A stretch of DNA of 39,321 bases. Source: UBA8110 sp964597275. GTDB lineage: Bacteria; SAR324; NAC60-12. Position 1 is the stretch's first letter, and the number at the start of each line of letters is the position of its first letter. Below, piece after piece: positions 24,327 through 31,715 of this stretch. The DNA is taken from positions 1 to 39,321 of the forward strand of contig CAZQXS010000021.1 of assembly GCA_964597275.1 (NCBI GenBank), read 5' to 3'. The notes below the pieces were generated by a model. That model was not told the DNA's origin, did no database searches, and saw nothing but the letters and a program-made list of their open reading frames with translations. The position numbers and the translations under genes are program-made.

Positions 24327-25310
24327 TCAATTCACCTGCACCAAGTTGCGGCTCTTCACCTGCGCGTACACCACCATCTTGCTTTCGGCATTGCGCACCG
24401 GAATGCGCTCGCCCAAGTGTCCCTTTGCCATCGAAACGCCTTGCACCGACAACAGCAAATTCGCGGTTTCGTAAACAATGAGCAGGCGGTCTCCCACCTT
24501 CACCAGCGGGGGGTTGCTGAAGCTACTGCCTTTCAGCACCTCCTTGGGATTGATGTGCCGCGTGGCGATCTTGCCCACAAGCTGTTTTTTGTCGGTGACG
24601 TAATTCTGCGGCATCCGGTCCACCGTGCGGCGCACGGTCAGCAAGTCCGATTCCTGCACCACGGCCTCCGGGCGAATCTCGTGCTTGGCGACGTAAACCT
24701 CTTTGTACACCTTCAGGTAGGTGCGCACCGGAATCTTCTGCACAAGCTTGCCCTCCACGCTGAAATGCACCTCATACGTCCGATAGCCGCCTTCCTTGCG
24801 ATGGGAGCCGCGCTCCTGAATCTCGTAGCTGATGTCGCCTCGCGGCAGGAACAAATCGCGGCTGGATGCCAGCAGCCGAGGCTTGATGTCGGAATCAGGG
24901 TTCGCCTTGCGGATGTGGTCCAGCACCACCTGATCAATGTCCTCTCCCGGAATGCGGGTGGACAAGCGCTGGATGGATGTGGACTCCAAGCCCGGAAATT
25001 CCAGACGGTTGGTGTCGAAACGCTTGGCACGCAACCGTGAGTTGATCAGCGATTGCGTGACCGTGAGCTGCCGTCCCGGCAGGGGAGAGCGCCCGATCAC
25101 GATTTGCAAAAGCCGGTCAATCGCCTTGAAGTCCTCGCCCTCCAACCGTGCGATCTCGCCCAGCTTGTACTCCTCGCCCTCAACGGTCGCCGTGGTGTTC
25201 AGCAACACCCGGATGCGCTTGCTCTCCGGAACCTGCTTGCGGGACGCAGCCAGTGCGCTGCCGTCAAGCAGGAATGCGGCGAGTGTCAGGAAGAGGAGCA
25301 GTCGCTTCAT
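24327..25310 (-). CDS. flgA: Flagellar P-ring assembly chaperone FlgA
   Basis: FlgA is a periplasmic chaperone for assembly of FlgI into the P ring. The protein has a signal peptide (LLLFLTLAAFLLDGSALA) and, in the C-terminal half, the SAF-type domain: VYVAKHEIRPEAVVQESDL, LVGKIATRHINPKEVL and a closing GERIPVRNAESKMVVYAQV. At 327 residues it is longer than the enterobacterial protein (about 220), with an N-terminal FlgA-N domain of roughly 150 residues. ATG 25310 is the most likely start; TTG 25322 is possible. It lies 12 bases after flgG. Confidence 0.92.
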   Translation of the reverse strand: MKRLLLFLTLAAFLLDGSALAASRKQVPESKRIRVLLNTTATVEGEEYKLGEIARLEGEDFKAIDRLLQIVIGRSPLPGRQLTVTQSLINSRLRAKRFDTNRLEFPGLESTSIQRLSTRIPGEDIDQVVLDHIRKANPDSDIKPRLLASSRDLFLPRGDISYEIQERGSHRKEGGYRTYEVHFSVEGKLVQKIPVRTYLKVYKEVYVAKHEIRPEAVVQESDLLTVRRTVDRMPQNYVTDKKQLVGKIATRHINPKEVLKGSSFSNPPLVKVGDRLLIVYETANLLLSVQGVSMAKGHLGERIPVRNAESKMVVYAQVKSRNLVQVN

Positions 25311-25322
25311 GGCGGCCAGCAA

Positions 25323-26111
25323 TCAGCGGGTCAGGTTATTCGCGGTCTGGAGCATCTCATCCGAGGCCTGAATCGCCTTGGAGTTGACCTCGTAGGCGCG
25401 CTGCGCCGTGATCATGTCCACCATCTCCTCAACGAGCGAGACGTTGGAAAGCTCCAAGAAGCCCTGATTGAGGGCGCCCATGCCGTTGGAGCCGGGCGCG
25501 TCAATGATCGGGTTCCCGGAAGCGGCGGTGGGAACGTAGAGGTTCTTGCTGATCGGGGTCATGCCCGAAGGGTTGCGGAAGCGGGCAAGCGTGAGGCTGC
25601 CAATCGCCTCCGGAAGGGTCTCGTCCCGCAGGTACACGGAAATGGTGCCGTCAAAGCCCATTTCAACCTTGCGCGTCTCGATCGGGATGTTGACCTCCGG
25701 GTCCACGAGGAAGCCGTCGCTGGTCACGAGCCGTCCCTGTCCGTCCACGTTGAAGTGGCCGTCACGGGTGTAGGCGACAATGCCGTTGGGCTGGAGGATC
25801 TGGAAGTAACCGGGGCCATCCACACCGATGTCCAGCTCGCGCTCCGTATTCTCCATGCCGCCCTGGCTGTGCAGCTTTTCCGTGGAGACGTACTTCACGC
25901 CATGCCCCACATGCAACCCTACCGGAACCTGAGTCGAGAGCGAAGAGGGCACTCCCGCCGACTTCTCGTTTTGGTAGAGCAAATCCTGAAAGTGGACCTT
26001 GCTTTTCTTGAAGCCCGTCGTGTTGACGTTGGCGAGGTTGTTGGCAACGGTGTCAATGTTGCGCTGCTGGGCCTGCATGCCGCTGGCCGCCGTGAAGAGG
26101 GACCGCATCAT
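25323..26111 (-). CDS. flgG: Flagellar distal rod protein FlgG
   Basis: FlgG forms the distal rod of the flagellum. The 262-residue length is typical. The N-terminal rod signature SGMQAQQRNIDTVANNLAN is followed by VNTTGFKKSKVHFQDLLYQ. The C-terminal helix VEEMVDMITAQRAYEVNSKA precedes IQASDEMLQTANNLTR. Both terminal heptad regions needed for rod assembly are present. The start is one of two tandem ATGs, with AGGAG about nine bases upstream. It lies 45 bases after flgF. Confidence 0.97.
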   Translation of the reverse strand: MMRSLFTAASGMQAQQRNIDTVANNLANVNTTGFKKSKVHFQDLLYQNEKSAGVPSSLSTQVPVGLHVGHGVKYVSTEKLHSQGGMENTERELDIGVDGPGYFQILQPNGIVAYTRDGHFNVDGQGRLVTSDGFLVDPEVNIPIETRKVEMGFDGTISVYLRDETLPEAIGSLTLARFRNPSGMTPISKNLYVPTAASGNPIIDAPGSNGMGALNQGFLELSNVSLVEEMVDMITAQRAYEVNSKAIQASDEMLQTANNLTR

Positions 26112-26156
26112 AAGCGTTCAACTCCTGCGAGAAATCGGTTACAAAATTCCAAAAAT

Positions 26157-26930
26157 TTAGCTCATGCGCGCCAATCCAATGGCCCGCTCGTTCAATTTGT
26201 CAATGTTGCTCAAGGCCCGCTGCACCCCTTCATACGCTCGCTGGGCGCTGATCATGCGGGTCATTTCCAAGACACTGTTCACGTTCGAGTCCTCCAGACT
26301 GCCCTGAAGCACTCCGGCCTCGTCGGTGGGAATCGGCACGTCGTCGCTGCGGATCGGGGCGAAGAAGGCCTGTCCCAGCTTTTGCAGGTTTTCCGGATGC
26401 CGGAACTTCACCAGCCGCAGCCGATCCACGATCTCGCCATCCACCTTCACCTGTCCGTCCACTCCGACGGTGAGGTCGTTGCCCTTGACCAGGATCGGCC
26501 CCTTTTCACCCATCACGGGGAAGCCGTCCTGCGTCACCAAGCGGCCATCGCCCTCCAACTGGAAGTTCCCGGCGCGGGTGAAGCGGTCGCCCTGCGGGGT
26601 GGCCACGGTGAAAAATCCTTCGTTCTCCAGCGCCAGATCGAGCTTGCTCCCGGTGTTGCGGAAGCGGCCAATCGTGAAATTTTTCCCAATCTCGTCCACG
26701 ACCACGGCAGATTTGTCCATGCCGACATACTGGTCGAGGTACTCGTGAGAGAGGAAGCTTTCCTCAGCGGATTCCGGTGCCACGCGCTGGGCGGCGGAAA
26801 GCACTTCCTTGAAGGCGGGCTGGTCGCCCTTGTAGCCCACGGTGCTGACGTTGGCAAGGTTGTTGGCCACCGTTTCCATCTGCCGCTCCACCACTCCAGC
26901 GGCCTGCACCAAACTGACAATTCCGGTCAT
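26157..26930 (-). CDS. flgF: Flagellar proximal rod protein FlgF
   Basis: The 257-residue rod protein starts MTGIVSLVQAAGVVERQMET and continues with VANNLANVSTVGYKGDQPAF. It ends with the conserved VLEMTRMISAQRAYEGVQRA helix. It is shorter at the centre than FlgG, as expected. ATG 26930 has an AAGGAGAT ribosome-binding site directly upstream. It is the first gene of the flgF-flgG-flgA-flgH run and has a candidate sigma-54 promoter about 45 bases upstream. Confidence 0.93.
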   Translation of the reverse strand: MTGIVSLVQAAGVVERQMETVANNLANVSTVGYKGDQPAFKEVLSAAQRVAPESAEESFLSHEYLDQYVGMDKSAVVVDEIGKNFTIGRFRNTGSKLDLALENEGFFTVATPQGDRFTRAGNFQLEGDGRLVTQDGFPVMGEKGPILVKGNDLTVGVDGQVKVDGEIVDRLRLVKFRHPENLQKLGQAFFAPIRSDDVPIPTDEAGVLQGSLEDSNVNSVLEMTRMISAQRAYEGVQRALSNIDKLNERAIGLARMS

Positions 26931-26974
26931 ATCTCCTTCCACAAGCGGAGGTTTTTCAACTGGCCGGAATCCAA

Positions 26975-26989
26975 GCAAGCAACATACCA
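26975..26989 (-). promoter_or_regulatory. Sigma-54 promoter for flgFGAH
   Basis: On the minus strand the sequence TGGTATGTTGCTTGC has the sigma-54 GG-N10-GC spacing, a TGG -24 core and a TTGC -12 core followed by T. Transcription would start near 26963, leaving a leader of about 33 bases before flgF. Sigma-54 control of basal-body genes is common in polar-flagellate proteobacteria. Confidence 0.6.
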
Positions 26990-27092
26990 CCCTCGCTTTG
27001 CCGCTCCGGACCGCTTTGCCAATTGCGCTTTCCCAACGGCGCCCTCGTGCCTAATTTCTGGGCAGTTGACTAAAACATGGGCGTTCCCTCTT

Positions 27093-27124
27093 CTGAAATT
27101 ATTAAATTTATCAAACAATTTCAG
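27093..27124. repeat. AT-rich inverted repeat upstream of glnA
   Basis: CTGAAATT (27093-27100) and AATTTCAG (27117-27124) are perfect 8-base arms around a 16-base AT-rich spacer. The centre is about 27 bases upstream of the sigma-54 -24 element. It stands out as an AT-rich island in GC-rich surroundings. It could be an activator or integration-host-factor site, but it does not match the classical NtrC site. Confidence 0.5.
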
Positions 27125-27135
27125 ATAATTGAAAT

Positions 27136-27150
27136 TGGCAAGGGAATTGC
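27136..27150 (+). promoter_or_regulatory. Sigma-54 promoter for glnA
   Basis: TGGCAAGGGAATTGC has TGGCA at -24 and TTGC at -12 with exact GG-N10-GC spacing. The next bases, CA, extend it into an inverted repeat TGGCAA/TTGCCA. Transcription would start near 27161, about 83 bases before glnA. Nitrogen-regulated sigma-54 transcription of glnA is the classical arrangement in proteobacteria. Confidence 0.72.
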
Positions 27151-27191
27151 CATAGTTAAGTGTTTGCACACGCCTGCGGGCACTTCGGACC

Positions 27192-27210
27192 CCGGACTGG
27201 CTCAGTCCGG
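27192..27210 (+). promoter_or_regulatory. Hairpin in the glnA leader
   Basis: CCGGACT (27192-27198) and AGTCCGG (27204-27210) form a 7-bp stem with a five-base loop, followed by CCTTCTTTC. It lies between the predicted transcription start and the glnA ATG. It may be a weak attenuator or a 5'-stabilising stem. It does not match the cyanobacterial glutamine riboswitch as I remember it. Confidence 0.4.
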
Positions 27211-27243
27211 CCTTCTTTCAACCCGATTCACGAAAACTCTTCT

Positions 27244-28653
27244 ATGGCTTCAGTCAACGACATCATCAAATTCGCCAAGGACAACGAGGTGGTCACGGTG
27301 GACCTCAAGTTCATTGACTTCCTCGGCACCTGGCAGCACATCATGTTCTCCATGTCCGACTTTGGCGAGGACATGCTGGAAAACGGGCGCATGTTCGACG
27401 GCTCCAGCATCCGCTGCTGGCAGACGATTGACGCCAGCGACATGAAGGTGGTCCCGGACCTCTCCTCCGCAAAAATGGACCCCTTCTTCGCCCAGCCCAC
27501 GCTCTCGCTGATCTGCGACATCGTGGATCCTGTCACGGGCGAGGGCTACAGCCGCGACCCGCGCAGCGTCGCTCGGAAAGCGGAAAAGTACCTTGCCTCC
27601 ACCGGGATTGGCGACACGGCCTTCTTTGGCCCAGAAGCCGAGTTCTTCATTTTCGATAACGTGCAATACTCGCACGATGCAGAAGGCGGCTTTTACGCGA
27701 TTGACTCGGAAGAGTGCCCGTGGAACACCGGAGCAGACGAGCATCCGAACCTCGGCTACAAGACCATGCCTAAGCTCGGCTACTTCCCGACCGCGCCTTT
27801 CGACACCAACCGCGATTTGCGCGTGGAGATGGTGATGATGATGGAGCAACTCGGCATTGAGGTTGAACGCCATCACCACGAAGTCGCCCCGGCCCAGCAC
27901 GAGATCAACTTCAAGTTCGGCACGCTCGTCGAAACGGCGGACAACCTTCAGTGGTACAAGTACATCATCCGCAACATCGCCCGCGCCAACGGCAAGACCG
28001 CGACCTTCATGCCCAAGCCGATGTTCAACGACAACGGCTCCGGCATGCACACCCACCAGTCCATCTGGCAGGACGGCAAGCCGCTCTTTTCAGGAGATCA
28101 GTACGGCGGACTGAGCGAAACCGCGATGTACTACATCGGCGGCGTTCTCAAGCACGCTCCGGCACTGGGTGCCCTCATCAACCCGACCACCAACTCCTAC
28201 AAGCGGCTGGTTCCGGGCTTTGAGGCGCCCATCAACCTCGCCTACTCCGCCCGCAACCGCTCCGCCTGCGTGCGCATCCCGGTCGCCGATTCACCCAAGG
28301 CCCGGCGCATGGAGTTCCGCTGTCCGGACGCCACCGCCAACGCCTACCTCGCGTTCTCTGCAATGCTGATGGCCGGACTGGACGGCATCCAGAACAAGAT
28401 TCATCCCGGCGACCCGATGGACGTGAACATCTACGATCTTTCGCCGGAAGAGTTGAACAAGGTCGGGCAGATGCCCCGTGACCTCACCGAGGCGCTTGAG
28501 GCGTTGCAGGCCGATCACGAATTCCTGCTCAAGGGCGATGTCTTCACCAAGGACATCATTGACTATTGGGTGGACTACAAGGTCTCCGAAGAGGTCGCGC
28601 AGGTGAACTCCCGACCGCACCCGCACGAATTCTCGCTGTACTTCGGGTACTGA
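27244..28653 (+). CDS. glnA: Glutamine synthetase type I (GSI-beta)
   Basis: This enzyme makes glutamine from glutamate, ammonia and ATP. The 469-residue protein has the beta-grasp N-domain with FDGSSIRCW, the metal and substrate blocks FFGPEAEFFIFD and EVAPAQHEINFKFGTL, ATFMPKPMFNDNGSGMHTHQ, and the phosphate loop KRLVPGFEAPINLAYSARNRS. Tyr397 in NIYDLSPEE is the adenylylation target of GlnE, which is encoded next door. The ATG at 27244 is chosen because residue numbering then puts this Tyr exactly at 397, as in the enteric enzyme. A sigma-54 promoter and a leader hairpin precede it. Confidence 0.98.
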   Translation: MASVNDIIKFAKDNEVVTVDLKFIDFLGTWQHIMFSMSDFGEDMLENGRMFDGSSIRCWQTIDASDMKVVPDLSSAKMDPFFAQPTLSLICDIVDPVTGEGYSRDPRSVARKAEKYLASTGIGDTAFFGPEAEFFIFDNVQYSHDAEGGFYAIDSEECPWNTGADEHPNLGYKTMPKLGYFPTAPFDTNRDLRVEMVMMMEQLGIEVERHHHEVAPAQHEINFKFGTLVETADNLQWYKYIIRNIARANGKTATFMPKPMFNDNGSGMHTHQSIWQDGKPLFSGDQYGGLSETAMYYIGGVLKHAPALGALINPTTNSYKRLVPGFEAPINLAYSARNRSACVRIPVADSPKARRMEFRCPDATANAYLAFSAMLMAGLDGIQNKIHPGDPMDVNIYDLSPEELNKVGQMPRDLTEALEALQADHEFLLKGDVFTKDIIDYWVDYKVSEEVAQVNSRPHPHEFSLYFGY

Positions 28654-28694
28654 TTCCGGTATATCCGGGGGGGTGAACTTGCTCCCGGATTGTC

Positions 28695-31664
28695 ATGGAC
28701 CTCAGCACTTGGATTCGCCAGCTTCTCCCGCTTTCGCCTGAAACCGCCTGGCGGGAGCGGCTGGCCTCCGCTCCGTTTCCCTTCCCTGAATCGGACCCCG
28801 GCACACTCGCCGCACTCCTCGAACCCCTTGCCGCCCTGCCGGGTTTTCCGGAACACGCCGAGCTTGCCCTGTCGGCCCTGCTGACCAGCGGCAGTCCGGA
28901 ATCGGGGTTGCGTCAGCTTCACGATTTTCTTGCCGCCTACCACGAAAAGCGCGGCCAGTCCTTCGATTTTTCCCGACCGCACATCACCGCGCTGCTCACG
29001 ATTTTCGGGCGCAGCGAATTTCTGTCACGACGGCTGATCCGCACACCCGCATGGGCCGACGCACTCTGCGGCTCGGAGTTTGTGACGCAGAAAAAACCGC
29101 TGGAGGTCATGTCGGAGGAACTGGAAGCCCGGATTCGTCCGGCAACCCCGCTCTCGCTGCCCGACCTCAAAAATCTGCTGCGCCGTTACAAGTACGAGGA
29201 GTTCCTGCGCATCACCATCCGGGACTTGGCGGAAACCGGGCCGTTTGAGGAAACACTGGAGGAACTGTCGTCCCTCGCCGTGGTCCTTATCCGCATCACC
29301 CTGCGGGAAGCCACGCGGCTGGCGTTGGGGGAAAAATTTCAGGGACAGTGGCCGTTTCTTGTGCTGGGCATGGGCAAGCTCGGCGGACACGAACTCAACT
29401 ACTCCTCCGATGTGGACCTCATCTTCGTCCACGACTACGAACCGCTTTCCGGAGACGACGAGCGCGATTACACCCTGCGTCCCAAAATCGCCCGGCAGTT
29501 CATTGACGTGCTGAGCGACACCACCACCGAAGGCTTCCTCTTCCGCGTGGACATGCGGCTGCGTCCCGGCGGCGACCACAGCCCGCTGGTGGTTTCGCTC
29601 GACGAAATGGAGGCGTACTACTCGGCGCGGGGCGAGCTTTGGGAACGGCAGGCGCTGGTCAAGGTTCAGGTGCTGGCGGGCAGCCCGGAGGTGGGCGATC
29701 ACTTCCGGCGCATGATCCAGCCCTTCGTGTTCAGTCGCCTGCTCGACGAACGGCTGCTCAAGGAGATGGAGCGCGTCAAGGGCCGCATCGAAAAAGAACA
29801 CCTCCGCGAAAATCACCTCAACGTCAAGCTCGGTGTGGGCGGCATCCGTGAGATCGAATTTTTCGTGCAGGCGTTCCAACTGCTCTACGGCGGACACCGC
29901 CCGACCTTGCAAACACCCGGAACACTGACCGCGCTCGCCCAACTTGAGGCGCAACAGCTCGTTCCGGAAACCGACCTCGACACCCTCCGACAGGCCTACG
30001 TTCTGCTCCGCCGCTTGGAACACCGACTGCAACTCCGGGAAGAACACCAAACCCACACCATTCCTGCCGAAACCCCAGCCCAGCAACGGCTGGCCCGCTC
30101 CCTCGGCTTGCTGGACCTTGATCCGGAACGAGCGCGGCAACGGCTGATTGCGGAAGTGCTGGACACGATGGCGAAGGTCCGGACCATCTTCGGCGGACTC
30201 TTCAGCGACGAGCATGTGGAACTAGAAGCCTCCCTGCGCAACAGCACACGCTTCCAGCACTTCTCCCCAGACGAGCAAACCCTGCTGGAAACCGTGGCGC
30301 GGCAGTTGGCTCCCCGGCTCCGGGAACGTCCGGATCGTCCGCTGAATGTGCGGTTTCAGCAACTTTTTGAGCGCATCGGCCCACGCTTTCAGCACTACCG
30401 GAGGCTCACCGAACGCCCCTCTTCACTCTCGCGTCTGGCCCGCATTGCCGAAACCAGCGAGCTGCTTTGGCGGCACCTGCTCAATCACCTCGAACTGCTG
30501 GAACTGCTGGAGTCTCCGGTGCTGGAAATTTCCCGGAACGCGTGGGAGCAGCGGCTTCAGGAGTTGCTGGACGGCTGTGAGGACGAGGAATCTGAGATTG
30601 ACCAACTCCGCAAGTTCAAGCACGAAATCACCTTCTTGATCGGCAGTGCGGAGTTGGAAGGGCTGATTAGTTACGAGCAGGCCCGCAACGGCCTCACGCT
30701 GCTGGCCGAGGTGATCCTGCACGCCGCCCTCGGACTCGCCCAAAAGTACCTCGCCCGCCGCTACGGAACGCTGCTTGCCGAGAACGGCGTGGAGCCAGGA
30801 TTTGCCATCGTCGGCATGGGCAAGCTCGGCGGCGATGAACTCACTTATCACTCCGACCTCGACCTGATTTTCCTGCACAGCGGCGCGGGCCTCACCTCCG
30901 GGCCTAACGAGATCGAGGCGCAGGAGTACTGGATTCGCGTCACCCAGCGGCTCATCTCGATCCTCACCACCGTGACGCGCACGGGCTACGCCTACAAGCT
31001 CGACACGCGGTTGCGCCCTTCCGGAAACGCCGGGGTGTTGGTCACATCCTTCGAGAGCTATCTGCACTACCACCAGTCCTCGCAGCCGTGGGAGCATCAG
31101 GCGCTCATCAAAGGCCGGATTTCCGGAGGGGTCGGCGAAGCGGCGTGGTTCGAGAACGTTTCGCAGGACATCCTCCGCGCCACCTACGAATGGACTCCGC
31201 CGCAAGACCTCGCCGTGCAGATTCTGCACCTCCGGGGCCGCAAGGAGCGCGAGCTTGCTGGAGAAACCGAACGCCGCCGCAACCTCAAGGAAGGCCGGGG
31301 CGGACTGCTCGATGTCGAATTCCTCACGCAATACCTGCAACTCCTGCATGGCCCCACGCACCCCGAATTGCGCACCCCGCAAACCCTCACGGCACTGGAA
31401 GCCTTGGCCCGGCTCAAGCTGCTGCCCTCGGAAACTGCCGACGAACTCAAACGCGGCTACACCCTCTTGCGGCTCGTTGAAAACGGACTGCGCCTGCTCT
31501 ATGATGAATCCACCAACACCTTGGACCTTGACCAGCTTCCGGATGACATCATCACACCTCTGCTGCGCCGACATGGATTTGACGTGAACTCGCTCGCCCC
31601 TGCCGTCTTGCACGCGACCTCACGCATTCGCGGGCACTTCCAGTCCGTCTTCAACGCTGAGTGA
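28695..31664 (+). CDS. glnE: Bifunctional glutamine synthetase adenylyltransferase/deadenylase
   Basis: GlnE adenylylates and deadenylylates glutamine synthetase at Tyr397, in response to PII and glutamine. The 989-residue protein has both nucleotidyltransferase halves. The first has GMGKLGGHELNYSSDVDLIF (225-244) and the second GMGKLGGDELTYHSDLDLIF near residue 707, each with the G-x10-DxD active site. The R-type linker between them is present. It lies 41 bases after glnA on the same strand, an arrangement that puts the enzyme and its modifier on one transcript if no terminator intervenes; I see none. The length is slightly above the enterobacterial 946. Confidence 0.97.
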   Translation: MDLSTWIRQLLPLSPETAWRERLASAPFPFPESDPGTLAALLEPLAALPGFPEHAELALSALLTSGSPESGLRQLHDFLAAYHEKRGQSFDFSRPHITALLTIFGRSEFLSRRLIRTPAWADALCGSEFVTQKKPLEVMSEELEARIRPATPLSLPDLKNLLRRYKYEEFLRITIRDLAETGPFEETLEELSSLAVVLIRITLREATRLALGEKFQGQWPFLVLGMGKLGGHELNYSSDVDLIFVHDYEPLSGDDERDYTLRPKIARQFIDVLSDTTTEGFLFRVDMRLRPGGDHSPLVVSLDEMEAYYSARGELWERQALVKVQVLAGSPEVGDHFRRMIQPFVFSRLLDERLLKEMERVKGRIEKEHLRENHLNVKLGVGGIREIEFFVQAFQLLYGGHRPTLQTPGTLTALAQLEAQQLVPETDLDTLRQAYVLLRRLEHRLQLREEHQTHTIPAETPAQQRLARSLGLLDLDPERARQRLIAEVLDTMAKVRTIFGGLFSDEHVELEASLRNSTRFQHFSPDEQTLLETVARQLAPRLRERPDRPLNVRFQQLFERIGPRFQHYRRLTERPSSLSRLARIAETSELLWRHLLNHLELLELLESPVLEISRNAWEQRLQELLDGCEDEESEIDQLRKFKHEITFLIGSAELEGLISYEQARNGLTLLAEVILHAALGLAQKYLARRYGTLLAENGVEPGFAIVGMGKLGGDELTYHSDLDLIFLHSGAGLTSGPNEIEAQEYWIRVTQRLISILTTVTRTGYAYKLDTRLRPSGNAGVLVTSFESYLHYHQSSQPWEHQALIKGRISGGVGEAAWFENVSQDILRATYEWTPPQDLAVQILHLRGRKERELAGETERRRNLKEGRGGLLDVEFLTQYLQLLHGPTHPELRTPQTLTALEALARLKLLPSETADELKRGYTLLRLVENGLRLLYDESTNTLDLDQLPDDIITPLLRRHGFDVNSLAPAVLHATSRIRGHFQSVFNAE

Positions 31665-31679
31665 GCATTGTCATTGCAT

Positions 31680-31714
31680 ACTGATAACTGTTCACTGATC
31701 ACTGTTCACTGACC
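31680..31714 (+). repeat. Heptad tandem repeat ACTGNNN (5 copies)
   Basis: Five consecutive 7-base units fit ACTGNNN: ACTGATA, ACTGTTC, ACTGATC, ACTGTTC and ACTGACC. They fill most of the glnE-recN gap and end two bases before the recN start codon. Short tandem heptamers of this kind (STRR) are known as dispersed repeats in cyanobacteria and other genomes. Confidence 0.8.
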
Positions 31715-31715
31715 C

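Noticed and set aside
25053..27128. 691-codon open frame on the plus strand
   Set aside because: It lies opposite flgA, flgG and flgF, which are unambiguous. The translation is a His/Arg/Leu-rich shadow typical of GC-rich antisense frames.
27161..27243. Glutamine riboswitch (glnA RNA) in the glnA leader
   Set aside because: The conserved motif of the cyanobacterial glutamine aptamer, as I recall it, is not visible. Only a simple hairpin is present.
31680..31715. LexA box before recN
   Set aside because: CTGT-N8-ACAG does not occur. The CTGTTC and CTGATC units belong to the heptad repeat.
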